Shown: positions 9,016-16,662 of the stretch, one piece after another | Layout of the letters: every line of letters starts with the position of its first letter | Numbering within the stretch: position 1 is the stretch's first letter | Source: an uncultured Saprospiraceae bacterium | Lineage (GTDB): Bacteria; Bacteroidota; Bacteroidia; Chitinophagales; Saprospiraceae | DNA: 61,481 nucleotides | Direction: 5' to 3' | NCBI GenBank assembly: GCA_937923345.1 | Contig: CAKZVJ010000092.1 | Location: 1 to 61,481 of the forward strand | Made by a program: the position numbers and the translations under genes | The notes under the pieces: model-generated | What the model saw: only the letters and a program-made list of their open reading frames with translations | Databases searched by the model: none | What the model was told of the DNA's origin: nothing

Positions 9016-10431
9016 TTGAAGAAAAAAATATACGCAGTTGTAGATTTGGAAACCACAGGAGGAAAGGCTTCTATGGAGAAGATTATTGAAATTGCAATAG
9101 TCTTGTTTGATGGAGAAAATATCCTGGATACCTATGAGACGCTCATTCATCCAGAGCGAGCAGTTCCTTACAACATCACTCGCTTGACAGGTATAAAGAA
9201 TGAAATGCTAGTCGATGCGCCGAAATTTTATGAGGTGGCCAAAAAAATAGTAGAAATGACTGAAGGTGCCATCTTTGTAGCGCATAATGTACGTTTTGAC
9301 TATCAGTTCTTGCGAGAAGAGTTTGGAAGGCTAGGGTTTACGTTTAGTCGTAAACAACTATGTACCGTTAGACTCAGCAGAAAAGCCTTTCCGGGACTCA
9401 AAGGCTATGGGCTGAGTAAATTAATAGATCACTTCAATATCCCTATCGAAAATCGACATCGCGCTATGGGAGACACCATGGCCACAGTAGACCTTCTGCA
9501 ACGAATCTTAGCTCAAGGTGAAAATGAAGTGGTAGCGATGGATATGATTAATCTTGGTGTAAAGGAATCGAGGCTACCAAAAAATATAAGTCTAGAAACT
9601 TTGCATGCTTTACCAGAAATTTGTGGTGTTTATTTCTTTCTTGATGAAGATCATGATATAGCCTACATTGGAAAAAGCACGAATATTCAAAAGCGCGTTA
9701 TGCAGCACTTTGCGAAAGCCACACAAAAAGCCATCAAACTGCATAGACACGTAAGCGAAATTACTTTTGAAAATACAGGTTCTGAACTCATAGCCTTGCT
9801 ATACGAATCACAACTCATCAAAGAACATAAACCCTATATCAATCGCGCACAACGCACCTACCAGTTTCCTTATATGGTGCACAGCTATCTTGACATCTGG
9901 GGTTATCTCCGATTCGAAATCGCCAAAAACACAGTCGCTAATCGCAAAAAATATCAACTTGTTTCTGAGTATACCTCAGCAATGAGTGCGCGAGGGTTTA
10001 TCTCTAGGGTAAGAGAAGAATTTCAGTTATGCAGTTTCTTGTGTGGCATAGACAAAAATGTTCCTTGTTTTGATTTTCAAATCCATCAGTGTGAAGGCGC
10101 CTGTGCGCAAAAAGAAAGCCCCGAAGCGTATAATGAGCGTGCCATGCACGGACAAAATAGATTATCTACAGTGTTTGATAAAGACTTTTTTATCCTAGAG
10201 CCTGGCAGGACCTCAGACGAATTGGCCGTCGTCCAAATCGAGGATGGCATTTGTAAAGGTTTTGGCTACCTCGATCAAGACGCTAACGATGGCTCTTACC
10301 TAGAGGCTTTGCAAAATGCCATCAAACCCTATCCAGCCTATCCCGAGACGACTAGAATCATTCGTACTTATCTTAGAAAAAACAAACAGGTAAAACGGAT
10401 ACCTTACGATAAACAGGCCATGGAATTCTAG
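9016..10431 (+). CDS. DnaQ-like exonuclease fused to GIY-YIG / UvrC-like nuclease
   Basis: A 471-residue protein. The first ~175 residues are a DEDD-type 3'-5' exonuclease related to DNA polymerase III epsilon: VVDLETTGG (D10, E12), FVAHNVRFDYQFL, and the closing HRAMGDT block. A GIY-YIG endonuclease domain follows near residues 205-285 (GVYFF, then AYIGKS), with a UvrC-like continuation including CxGAC (QCEGACAQ). It resembles the Cho/UvrC-like proteins of Bacteroidota, with the exonuclease in front of the incising domain, and probably acts in DNA repair. The start is TTG at 9016; no in-frame ATG precedes the first exonuclease strand. It stands alone between the divergent muramidase gene and a convergent gene pair. 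Confidence 0.85.
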   Translation: MKKKIYAVVDLETTGGKASMEKIIEIAIVLFDGENILDTYETLIHPERAVPYNITRLTGIKNEMLVDAPKFYEVAKKIVEMTEGAIFVAHNVRFDYQFLREEFGRLGFTFSRKQLCTVRLSRKAFPGLKGYGLSKLIDHFNIPIENRHRAMGDTMATVDLLQRILAQGENEVVAMDMINLGVKESRLPKNISLETLHALPEICGVYFFLDEDHDIAYIGKSTNIQKRVMQHFAKATQKAIKLHRHVSEITFENTGSELIALLYESQLIKEHKPYINRAQRTYQFPYMVHSYLDIWGYLRFEIAKNTVANRKKYQLVSEYTSAMSARGFISRVREEFQLCSFLCGIDKNVPCFDFQIHQCEGACAQKESPEAYNERAMHGQNRLSTVFDKDFFILEPGRTSDELAVVQIEDGICKGFGYLDQDANDGSYLEALQNAIKPYPAYPETTRIIRTYLRKNKQVKRIPYDKQAMEF

Positions 10432-10457
10432 GCCTACTTGTTTATAAGAAAAACGTA

Positions 10458-10495
10458 TAGGCAGGTCTCCAAGTATAATGGAGAACCTACCTGTC
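10458..10495. terminator. Possible terminator between convergent genes
   Basis: An imperfect stem is built from AGGCAGGTCTCCA and TGGAGAACCTACCT. On the minus strand it is followed after a few bases by a short T run. It lies between the ends of the nuclease gene (10431) and the NTF2-like gene (10526). Confidence 0.35.
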
Positions 10496-10525
10496 GAAAT
10501 TATTTATTTTCAGTGAATAAATAAT

Positions 10526-10897
10526 TTAAAACTTGCCATTTGTATTTTTCCAATCCGCCTCTGGCAAAAGCGGTTCCATAACATCCCAATGCTCAGCAAT
10601 TTTACCATTCTCTATTCTGAACAAATCATAGTAGGTAGTGGGAGCTCCAGCAAACTTACCTTCGCACATCGTCAACACAAAATTACCTTCGCCCATAAGC
10701 TTATGCAATTTATAATATTCCATCTTTACTCCTTGTTTATCCATGGCCTCAATACCTGCAAATAATCCTGAAAGGCCGTCTGCAATATTAGGATTGTGCT
10801 GTATATAATTATCCCCATCAAAGTAATCTTGAAACTTATCAAACTTTCCTTCAATTAGTATGGTGTGTACAAATTCATTTATGTACGCTTTATTCAC
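10526..10897 (-). CDS. NTF2/SnoaL-like domain, downstream half of a frameshifted gene
   Basis: A 123-residue cone-shaped NTF2-like domain, with YIQHNPNIADGLSG, FVLTMCEG, YYDLFRIENGKIAEHWDV and a closing WKNTNGKF. The nominal start is a GTG at 10897, but the same frame stays open upstream and reads GATEITDIAKTEVNK, overlapping the end of the gene at 10918-11367. In related Bacteroidota proteins, as I recall them, two such domains are joined in one polypeptide by a linker of the type DGPTEITDLDKTE. This piece is therefore most likely the second domain of a single protein, separated by a one-base frameshift near 10940. The substrate or ligand is unknown. Confidence 0.7.
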   Translation of the reverse strand: MNKAYINEFVHTILIEGKFDKFQDYFDGDNYIQHNPNIADGLSGLFAGIEAMDKQGVKMEYYKLHKLMGEGNFVLTMCEGKFAGAPTTYYDLFRIENGKIAEHWDVMEPLLPEADWKNTNGKF

Positions 10898-10917
10898 TTC
10901 CGTTTTGGCAATATCGG

Positions 10918-11367
10918 TTATTTCTGTTGCTCCATCAAATTGGGTGGAGTCACATGTACCATATTATCCCAATGCTCTACAATCAATCCATCTTCGAATC
11001 TAAACACGTCAAATGCTGCTTTTGGTCCAAAGAAGTCATATTCTGTATGCGTAAATACTAGATCTCCGTCTTCAAACGCACGCACTACATTAGCCTTAAA
11101 TCCTCCCTCAGGAGCATTTTGTATAACTGCACCAAAACCCGCTAAACCATCTCCCACAGCCAAGTTATGTTGAATATACTTGTTTGGGTTGATGTAAGAT
11201 ATTGGAGTTTTGTCTCCAGTGTTAAAACTATTTAAAAGAGCTACTACTTTTTCCTTATTTGATAATTCCATTGATGATTTATTTTTGGTTATTAAATTAT
11301 TCTGTCCTTGACATTGAGTAAAAAATACTCCCATAAAAAGTATGGAAGCAAACATGAATATTCGCAT
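10918..11367 (-). CDS. NTF2/SnoaL-like lipoprotein, upstream half of a frameshifted gene
   Basis: A 149-residue product with a signal peptide and lipobox (FFTQC), then one NTF2-like domain: NPNKYIQHNLAVGDGLAGFG, FTHTEYDFFGP, FDVFRFEDGLIVEHWDN. The reading frame stops at MEQQK. The same DNA in the adjacent frame encodes the linker expected in the two-domain family and runs into the domain at 10526-10897. The two domains are homologous (both have YIQHN, a DGL motif and EHWD), so this is a tandem-domain lipoprotein. An AraC regulator is encoded 127 bp upstream on the same strand and may control it. If the frameshift is real, only the first domain is made. Confidence 0.75.
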   Translation of the reverse strand: MRIFMFASILFMGVFFTQCQGQNNLITKNKSSMELSNKEKVVALLNSFNTGDKTPISYINPNKYIQHNLAVGDGLAGFGAVIQNAPEGGFKANVVRAFEDGDLVFTHTEYDFFGPKAAFDVFRFEDGLIVEHWDNMVHVTPPNLMEQQK

Positions 11368-11494
11368 AATCTTTTTTTTTAATTATTGTTTATGCAAAGG
11401 TCAGTCAAACAAGCCATAGAATGGATATACTTATAAGCCCAAGTACTGTAAAAATGAGAAAATAGCAGATGTATGAAATGTAGGTAAGGCAGGA

Positions 11495-12367
11495 TTAACT
11501 TGAAGCCCTAAATTGCTCAGGGGTCAAAAACGTATGCTTTTTAAAAAATTTGTAAAAATTAGAAGTTTCCTCAAAACCACTATCAAAGGCAATTTCTTTG
11601 ATACTTCGATCTGTATTAATCAAAAGTCTTTTGATATTTTTAATACCGATTTCATCAATAAATTCTTTAGCCGTTTTATTAATTATGGCTTTCGAAATTG
11701 TATTTAAGGTCTTGGTGCTTATGCCCATTTTTAAAGCATACTCTTTGACTTTTAGAGATTCATGCACATTGCCTTCCACCAATTCTTGAAATTGCACAAA
11801 CTCAGCTAGATACTTCCTTTTCCCTGAAATTTCAACTTTAGCAGCCTTGATACGAAAAAGTTTAGATATCAAAATGTGAAGCTCAGACCTAATTATCTTA
11901 AGAGAAAAGTCATCATTAATACTCGTATACTCCTGTTTTATCCTTTGGATTATATTGTGAACAGATTCAGCTGCATTCTTTTTTAATGGTATTATAGGGT
12001 CCCCAAGAAGTTCATTGAAAAGTTGCAGCGTTCTTAATGCTTCGAGCTTTTCTAAGTACTGTATCATAAAATCATCTGTAAATAGCAGCATATATCCGTC
12101 ATACTTGCATTTATGAAATTTGTGCAACTGACCTTTTCTTACTGTAATAATTGAACCCGACTTTAATGAATAATCTGTAAAGTCAATCGTGTGAGTCCCA
12201 CTCCCTTTATGTATATATATGACCACATAAAACTCGACTAAATGTATCTCATATGGATCATGGTTCAAATCCATATTGTCAGTGAAATCCGAAAGTTTTA
12301 TCAAATCAAATCCTGAATGAGGATTTGTTTTGTTTACAAAGTCGATACGTAAAGAGTTTTCTTTCAC
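11495..12367 (-). CDS. AraC-family transcriptional regulator
   Basis: A 290-residue protein. The N-terminal ~170 residues resemble an AraC-type cupin sensor (VVIYIHKGSGTHTIDF, GSIITVRKGQLHKFH). The last ~100 residues carry the two helix-turn-helix motifs of AraC proteins: LKVKEYALKMGISTKTLNTISK, then the signature IKEIAFDSGFEETSNFYKFFKKHTFLTPEQFR. The start is GTG at 12367. The neighbouring NTF2-like gene downstream on the same strand is the obvious candidate target, but that is inferred from position only. The inducer is unknown. Confidence 0.9.
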   Translation of the reverse strand: MKENSLRIDFVNKTNPHSGFDLIKLSDFTDNMDLNHDPYEIHLVEFYVVIYIHKGSGTHTIDFTDYSLKSGSIITVRKGQLHKFHKCKYDGYMLLFTDDFMIQYLEKLEALRTLQLFNELLGDPIIPLKKNAAESVHNIIQRIKQEYTSINDDFSLKIIRSELHILISKLFRIKAAKVEISGKRKYLAEFVQFQELVEGNVHESLKVKEYALKMGISTKTLNTISKAIINKTAKEFIDEIGIKNIKRLLINTDRSIKEIAFDSGFEETSNFYKFFKKHTFLTPEQFRASS

Positions 12368-12693
12368 TAGCTAGTTTAAATTATGATTAAGGAGCTAACA
12401 GTAAAGATACGGGAGTATTATTCTAAATTCATAGATAAAAAGTATTCTTACCGTTTCGTAAAGAAATATTAAAATTAATCTATTGGGACAACCAATCAAA
12501 ATCGAGGGTTGTTATGTAATTCCGAAAGGCTACTGGTACTCATTTACAGCTCAAGATAGTCGGCACAAACCAACGAGAAAGTTGTAAAAAGTAACACTTT
12601 TTTTAGAAAAATAAATTTTATCAAAAAACAAGTAACTGCCATACTAAGCGGATTATCCGTCCCGTTTTGGTGTGGTATTAAAAATCAAACAAG
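12368..12693. other. Divergent intergenic region
   Basis: A 326-bp gap between the divergent AraC gene and the beta-barrel gene. It is AT-rich and must hold both promoters. I see no exact TAnnTTTG box at a convincing distance and no coding remnant. Confidence 0.4.
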
Positions 12694-13443
12694 ATGAAAA
12701 ACCTAATAACCCTTATCGCGATATTTCTATGCGTCCCGCTTATAGTATCCGCACAAGATACCAGCAAAGAAAAAACTCTTTCTCAGCAAGAATTATTGGA
12801 GCAGCAACGCGCTGAAGAGATTGCCCTAGAACTACAAACTCCATTTGCAGAAAAGCACCATTTCGGAATCATTCTAGACCTAAACAGTGCCAATGCAGAT
12901 ATAAGTCTCAATGACTTCAATAGGGTTGGCTTGGATAATCGGCTCAATGATGTGCGCACAGATAACGGCCGTGGAATATCAATTGGACTACTGTATGGAT
13001 ACGAGTTCAACCACTTTGTATCTCTCCGAACACAAGCCTTAATATCGTCAGTAAAAACATCTTACCTATATGACATAATAGAAAACGAAGATGAGATAGC
13101 CAATCGAGAGACTGTCAACATAGAGTTTCCAGTTCACCTAGTGTTTGAAAACTTAAATAAAAAGGTATCTCCAGCTGCGGTCATCGGAGCAAGATACAGA
13201 TACGATATTGCACAAAATACCTTAAGCTCAGAATTGGCAGGAACCTTTACAGGCTACGATGTACTACTGGATGCAGGATTGGGTCTTGGTTTTCAGATCG
13301 ACAGCTTTAGATTCAAAACAGAATTACTATATTCTAGAGGCCTTGTCAATCAGATAGGAGATAAACAGCCAGGCGATTTAGGAAATGCGCTAAACAGCAG
13401 CTTCACTAATCAACTGAGTCTAAGATTCTTGTTCACCTTGTAA
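12694..13443 (+). CDS. Outer-membrane beta-barrel protein (porin-like)
   Basis: A 249-residue protein with a clear signal peptide (cleavage after IVSAQ). A short polar, glutamine-rich linker follows, then alternating strands of an outer-membrane beta-barrel of the Bacteroidota OMP_b-brl type: HHFGIILDLNSANADISL, GISIGLLYGYEF, VIGARYRYD, LDAGLGLGFQID, FRFKTELLYSRG. It ends with an aromatic-containing strand (LSLRFLFTL) as barrel proteins do. It is a single-gene unit closed by a strong terminator at 13477. The substrate or function is unknown. Confidence 0.75.
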   Translation: MKNLITLIAIFLCVPLIVSAQDTSKEKTLSQQELLEQQRAEEIALELQTPFAEKHHFGIILDLNSANADISLNDFNRVGLDNRLNDVRTDNGRGISIGLLYGYEFNHFVSLRTQALISSVKTSYLYDIIENEDEIANRETVNIEFPVHLVFENLNKKVSPAAVIGARYRYDIAQNTLSSELAGTFTGYDVLLDAGLGLGFQIDSFRFKTELLYSRGLVNQIGDKQPGDLGNALNSSFTNQLSLRFLFTL

Positions 13444-13476
13444 AGCACAATAAAATATATTTAGGTACGCCGAATT

Positions 13477-13515
13477 AACCCACGATACTTTCTATAGTAT
13501 GGTGGGTTTCTTTGG
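13477..13515 (+). terminator. Rho-independent terminator after the beta-barrel gene
   Basis: The stem pairs ACCCACGATACT with AGTATGGTGGGT (one mismatch) and is followed by TTTCTTT. It lies 34 bp after the stop codon. Confidence 0.8.
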
Positions 13516-13554
13516 CTCTATTGTGTTTTGTGTGGGTATGCCTATAGAGGGGGG

Positions 13555-13814
13555 TGTTCAGAAGTATTTTAATTCGTTGAGGTTAAACCTTCCACACCCA
13601 AAAACCTTTAAATGATTACACCAATTTTATTATTATCACTTTAAAAACGAGGTGATTCTTTGACTCAATTTGTCATGATTTTTAAAAGAAAATCACGCCA
13701 AATTGGTTCCTGCTACGCTAATTCCCAGGGTTGCCACCCTGGGCTTTAATAAGGTCACCCTACCGAAGAAAATCGGCACAAGTTCTCCAGGGGTTCTTCT
13801 CTAACTTCTAAATA
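13555..13814 (+). repeat. 260-bp MITE-like element, copy 1
   Basis: Starts TGTTCAGAAG and ends in a decayed partner (ACTTCTAAATA). Inside are an AT-rich stem (CAATTTG 13666, CAAATTG 13699) with an inner TGATTTT/AAAATCA stem, a GC stem (CCCAGGGT 13724, ACCCTGGG 13736) and an ACCGA/TCGG stem. The 3' two-thirds is nearly identical in sequence and order to 47498-47757. It has no coding capacity. It lies between the terminator at 13477 and the 3' end of the helicase gene, so it occupies a convergent gap. Confidence 0.75.
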
Positions 13815-13852
13815 TCATTACAATAAAAACGGTTAATTGAAATAACAGACCG

Positions 13853-15220
13853 CTACTTCTTTTTTTTCTTCTTAGCTCTAAGATTCTGAATTTTGTCTCC
13901 ACGGCGTTGAGGCTTCTTGTACTTCTTGGCAAGCTCTCGTCGGTAGGAGCCGCCCTCATTGGTCTTCTTATTTTTATCTTTCTTCTCATGAAAACTAGGC
14001 CCCGACAAATGCTTTCGTGCATTTCGATCCGGATCTTTCTCATTGACCAGACTAGGCCGTTCCTCTGGCAATAGATTGGTCGCCACCTCTACAGACTCGG
14101 GAAATGGAATTTGCTCGATCTGCATCCCCATCAGGTCTTCAATAGCTGCCTTCGATTCTAATTCATAATCGGCATAAAACAAGATAGAATTGCCATCGCT
14201 TTCTGCCCTACCGGACCTACCGATACGGTGCATATAGTTTTCCGCAAAAGCCGGCGTATTATTATTGATTACGTGCGATATCTTATCCAAATCCAAGCCT
14301 CTCGCCATGACATCTGTTGTGACTAAGATTCTTATCTCTTTGCTATCAAATTGGCGGATGGTACGGATACGATAATTCTGAGATTTGTTGGCATGAATGA
14401 TGCCCATCTCATGACCAAAGGTGAACTCAAGATGCTTAAAAATAAGATCTGCCTTCTTTTTTGTGCCTGCAAATACGAGCACCTTATGATAGGTCTCTCG
14501 ATCTTTGAGCAAATGGGCCAAGAGATTGATCTTGGTATAGAAGTTGGGCACTGCATAGCAAGTTTGCGTAATGGTATCCAAGGGTGTACCACTTACTGCT
14601 ATAGAAATCTTTATTGGGTCTATGAAATAGTCAGAGATAAATGCATCAATGTCTTCAGTCATTGTAGCCGAGAACATGATGTTTTGCCTCTTCTCTGGTA
14701 TCAGTTCAAAGATATTGGTCAATTGGAAACGGAAACCTAAATCAAGCATCACATCCACCTCATCAATGATAAGCTTCTTGATATCTTTCAGGTTGAGCGC
14801 TTTGGTCAAGGCCAAATCATAGAGCCGCCCAGGTGTAGAGACAAGCACATCGCAACCTTCCGCAACCAATAATTTTTGCGTATTGATATTAGCTCCTCCA
14901 TAGACACCAAGGTACCGTACATTGATATATTCAGTAAGCCACTCCAGTTGATCGACTATCTGCACAACCAATTCTCTAGTCGGTACAATAATCAATACCC
15001 GAGGGTTGATTTGCTGAGAAAACTTAAGGTCGTTCAATACTGGCAGTAAAAATGCGAGTGTTTTTCCCGTACCTGTTTGGGCTATCCCTACCATATTCTT
15101 TCCCGAACGGATGACTGGATATGATTGGTCTTGGATAGGAGTAGGTTCATCAAATCCTTTTTCTTGCAGTGCATTTAGAAGGAATTTTGAAATCTTAAGC
15201 TCTTCGAATTTTTTTGCCAT
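13853..15220 (-). CDS. DEAD-box-type RNA helicase with DEVD motif II
   Basis: A 455-residue ATP-dependent RNA helicase with every superfamily II block: Q motif (FDEPTPIQ, ~23-30), motif I AQTGTGKT (47-54), PTREL (80-84), STPGR (128-132), motif II at 153-156, SAT (184-186), and HRIGRSGRA near the end of the second RecA domain. Motif II reads DEVD instead of DEAD; Val for Ala occurs in some relatives and need not inactivate the enzyme. A basic tail ending in a lysine run follows, as in RhlE-like helicases that act on ribosomes or mRNA. The gene stops 38 bp from the MITE-like element at 13555. It starts 21 bp after the TPR lipoprotein gene and may share its transcript. Confidence 0.93.
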   Translation of the reverse strand: MAKKFEELKISKFLLNALQEKGFDEPTPIQDQSYPVIRSGKNMVGIAQTGTGKTLAFLLPVLNDLKFSQQINPRVLIIVPTRELVVQIVDQLEWLTEYINVRYLGVYGGANINTQKLLVAEGCDVLVSTPGRLYDLALTKALNLKDIKKLIIDEVDVMLDLGFRFQLTNIFELIPEKRQNIMFSATMTEDIDAFISDYFIDPIKISIAVSGTPLDTITQTCYAVPNFYTKINLLAHLLKDRETYHKVLVFAGTKKKADLIFKHLEFTFGHEMGIIHANKSQNYRIRTIRQFDSKEIRILVTTDVMARGLDLDKISHVINNNTPAFAENYMHRIGRSGRAESDGNSILFYADYELESKAAIEDLMGMQIEQIPFPESVEVATNLLPEERPSLVNEKDPDRNARKHLSGPSFHEKKDKNKKTNEGGSYRRELAKKYKKPQRRGDKIQNLRAKKKKKK

Positions 15221-15241
15221 TATTTGTGATCGCTATTTGAC

Positions 15242-15967
15242 CTAATTTTGCCTTACAGGTATTGTTATTTCTTGCACTGTATTACCATCGTTTTCGATAA
15301 CATTAGCTATCCAGTCCATCAAGATTTGATCATTCATATCTACTGCAAAAACTTGTATCTTCTTAGCCAAATCAAGATCATATTTGCTAAATTCTAGGCC
15401 CATCGCCATGATTCGCATGCCTAGCTTTTTGTAGCTGTATCCTTGTGGTGCATTACCTTGTTGGACAAAATTATTGCCTATCGTCATTGACAACTCTCCT
15501 ATCTCCATAAGCTCTTCTACAGATTCCCCTTTTATGACTCCCGTTGTATTGATACTAAAAGCAGAACGAAAAGCAGTCATCGCTTCATCTATTTTTGATT
15601 TATTGACATAGCAATATCCAAGGTACTGAAAAGCTACAGCATCAGTCTTATCTTGATTAGTAGCCTTAGTGAGCCACTGAATAGCGTTATCAAAATCGCG
15701 CACTCTATACTGAGCTATGCCTAACATTCGCGAAAGTTCGGGCTTGTTAGCGTCTACTCTGACTTCATTTTCAAATTCTATAATAGCCTTTTGATAGAAC
15801 TTTTTTGCTTGCATTTCATCCTTAGATTCGCGGATACGATCGGCATCTGCTAGATAGGACTTACCTTTATCAAAGGCAGTCATTGTGCTTTTCACCGGCT
15901 TATCATCACACGCAATTAAAGAAAGCATTGCAAAGGCAATACATATAAATAAATAATCTAATTTCAT
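15242..15967 (-). CDS. TPR-repeat lipoprotein
   Basis: A product of about 241 residues from the ATG at 15967. The frame is open 22 codons further upstream, but only the internal start places a normal signal peptide with lipobox SLIAC at the N-terminus. The mature part contains two or three tetratricopeptide repeats (AKKFYQKAIIEFENEV, AIQWLTKATNQDKTDAVAFQYLGYCYVNKSKIDEAM), suggesting a periplasmic protein-protein interaction role. It is 21 bp upstream of the helicase gene on the same strand. No specific partner can be named. Confidence 0.8.
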   Translation of the reverse strand: MKLDYLFICIAFAMLSLIACDDKPVKSTMTAFDKGKSYLADADRIRESKDEMQAKKFYQKAIIEFENEVRVDANKPELSRMLGIAQYRVRDFDNAIQWLTKATNQDKTDAVAFQYLGYCYVNKSKIDEAMTAFRSAFSINTTGVIKGESVEELMEIGELSMTIGNNFVQQGNAPQGYSYKKLGMRIMAMGLEFSKYDLDLAKKIQVFAVDMNDQILMDWIANVIENDGNTVQEITIPVRQN

Positions 15968-16116
15968 TGTGTCTTCTTTATGGCTACAAAGATAAGTAAA
16001 CTTCGAGTTTAATGCTATTGGGCAAAAAGGCACCTCTATAAACCTTGTTTACATAAATAAAACTATATCGTTTTATCAGGCTGAATTAATAGGTCTGTGT
16101 TAGAATCTGGGAACGC

Positions 16117-16269
16117 TCAAGCTAATTCCGTTTCATACTTCTCTATTAGCCTTACTAAAATTTCTAATTCTTCCTGCTCCTTTGTACCATTTTTAGCATG
16201 AAAAATCTTCTCCACGCTTTCCAATGCATCGTGATAGTCCTTTTCCGATTTAATTAATTTCAACTTCAT
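16117..16269 (-). CDS. Truncated HigA-like antitoxin fragment (50 aa)
   Basis: A short frame that opens with ATG at 16269 and ends with TGA at 16117. The translation begins MKLKLIKSEKDYHDALESVE, continues with KIFHAKNGTKEQEELEIL and ends VRLIEKYETELA. This matches, by eye, the N-terminal dimerisation part of HigA-type antitoxins, which typically read I-K-T-E-x-D-Y-x-x-A-L, then GTxExDExE and LLIExYE. The usual HTH DNA-binding half of about 45 residues is absent, and no HigB-like toxin frame is visible on either side. It is probably the remnant of a toxin-antitoxin locus, or an orphan small protein. Structured repeats follow on its upstream side. Confidence 0.55.
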   Translation of the reverse strand: MKLKLIKSEKDYHDALESVEKIFHAKNGTKEQEELEILVRLIEKYETELA

Positions 16270-16364
16270 AAATATTTTTCTTTCTTTTTGCTGAAGGTGT
16301 TACGAAATGAATAATTTAATCCTGGAGTTAGCTAGTACGAGATCAATATGTGTATAATGCAAAA

Positions 16365-16468
16365 CCACGGAGTGGTGAAAGCTTATAGCATTGGGTGTCA
16401 ACCCAATGTAAATAGTTCTATAAAATCCATTTGGCGCGATTTTTCTTTTTTAAAAATCGTGACAAATG
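16365..16468 (-). repeat. Remnant of the 260-bp MITE-like element, copy 4 (inverted)
   Basis: Compared with copies 1-3 this is the core in reverse orientation: a CCACGG/AGTGG start, the GC stem CATTGGGT (16389) with ACCCAATG (16401), and the AT stem CATTTG (16428) with CAAATG (16463) enclosing GATTTTT/AAAAATC. Both ends have lost the terminal TGTTCAGAA sequence. It abuts the CGCCCAAA-family element at 16507. Confidence 0.6.
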
Positions 16469-16506
16469 ACCTTCGGGGATATCTTTTCAACTTTCGTAAC
16501 GGCCTC

Positions 16507-16645
16507 GCGTGAAGGATAGGAAGCAGTCCCGAACGTAACGCAGTGGAGCTTCGGGAAGTCCCTTAGGACCGAAACGAATGTGGAGTGCTGGATAGCCTGA
16601 CTATACAGGACACCCTTTTCGGTGGAATGTAGAGGCACGCCCAAA
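16507..16645 (+). repeat. Structured intergenic repeat, CGCCCAAA family, copy B
   Basis: Opens GCGTGAAGGATAGGAAGCAG and then has stem TCCCGA/TCGGGA. The block GGAGTGCTGGATAGCCTGAC matches copies A and C, followed by a CACC/GGTG hairpin and the end GGCACGCCCAAAC. It ends 18 bp from the 3' end of pyrF, so on the pyrF strand it is directly downstream. Confidence 0.65.
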
Positions 16646-16662
16646 CCGACCAAGAAAACATC

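Noticed and set aside
16450-16653. 67-residue frame on the minus strand
   Set aside because: It spans two structured repeats (16365 and 16507) and has no protein-like features.
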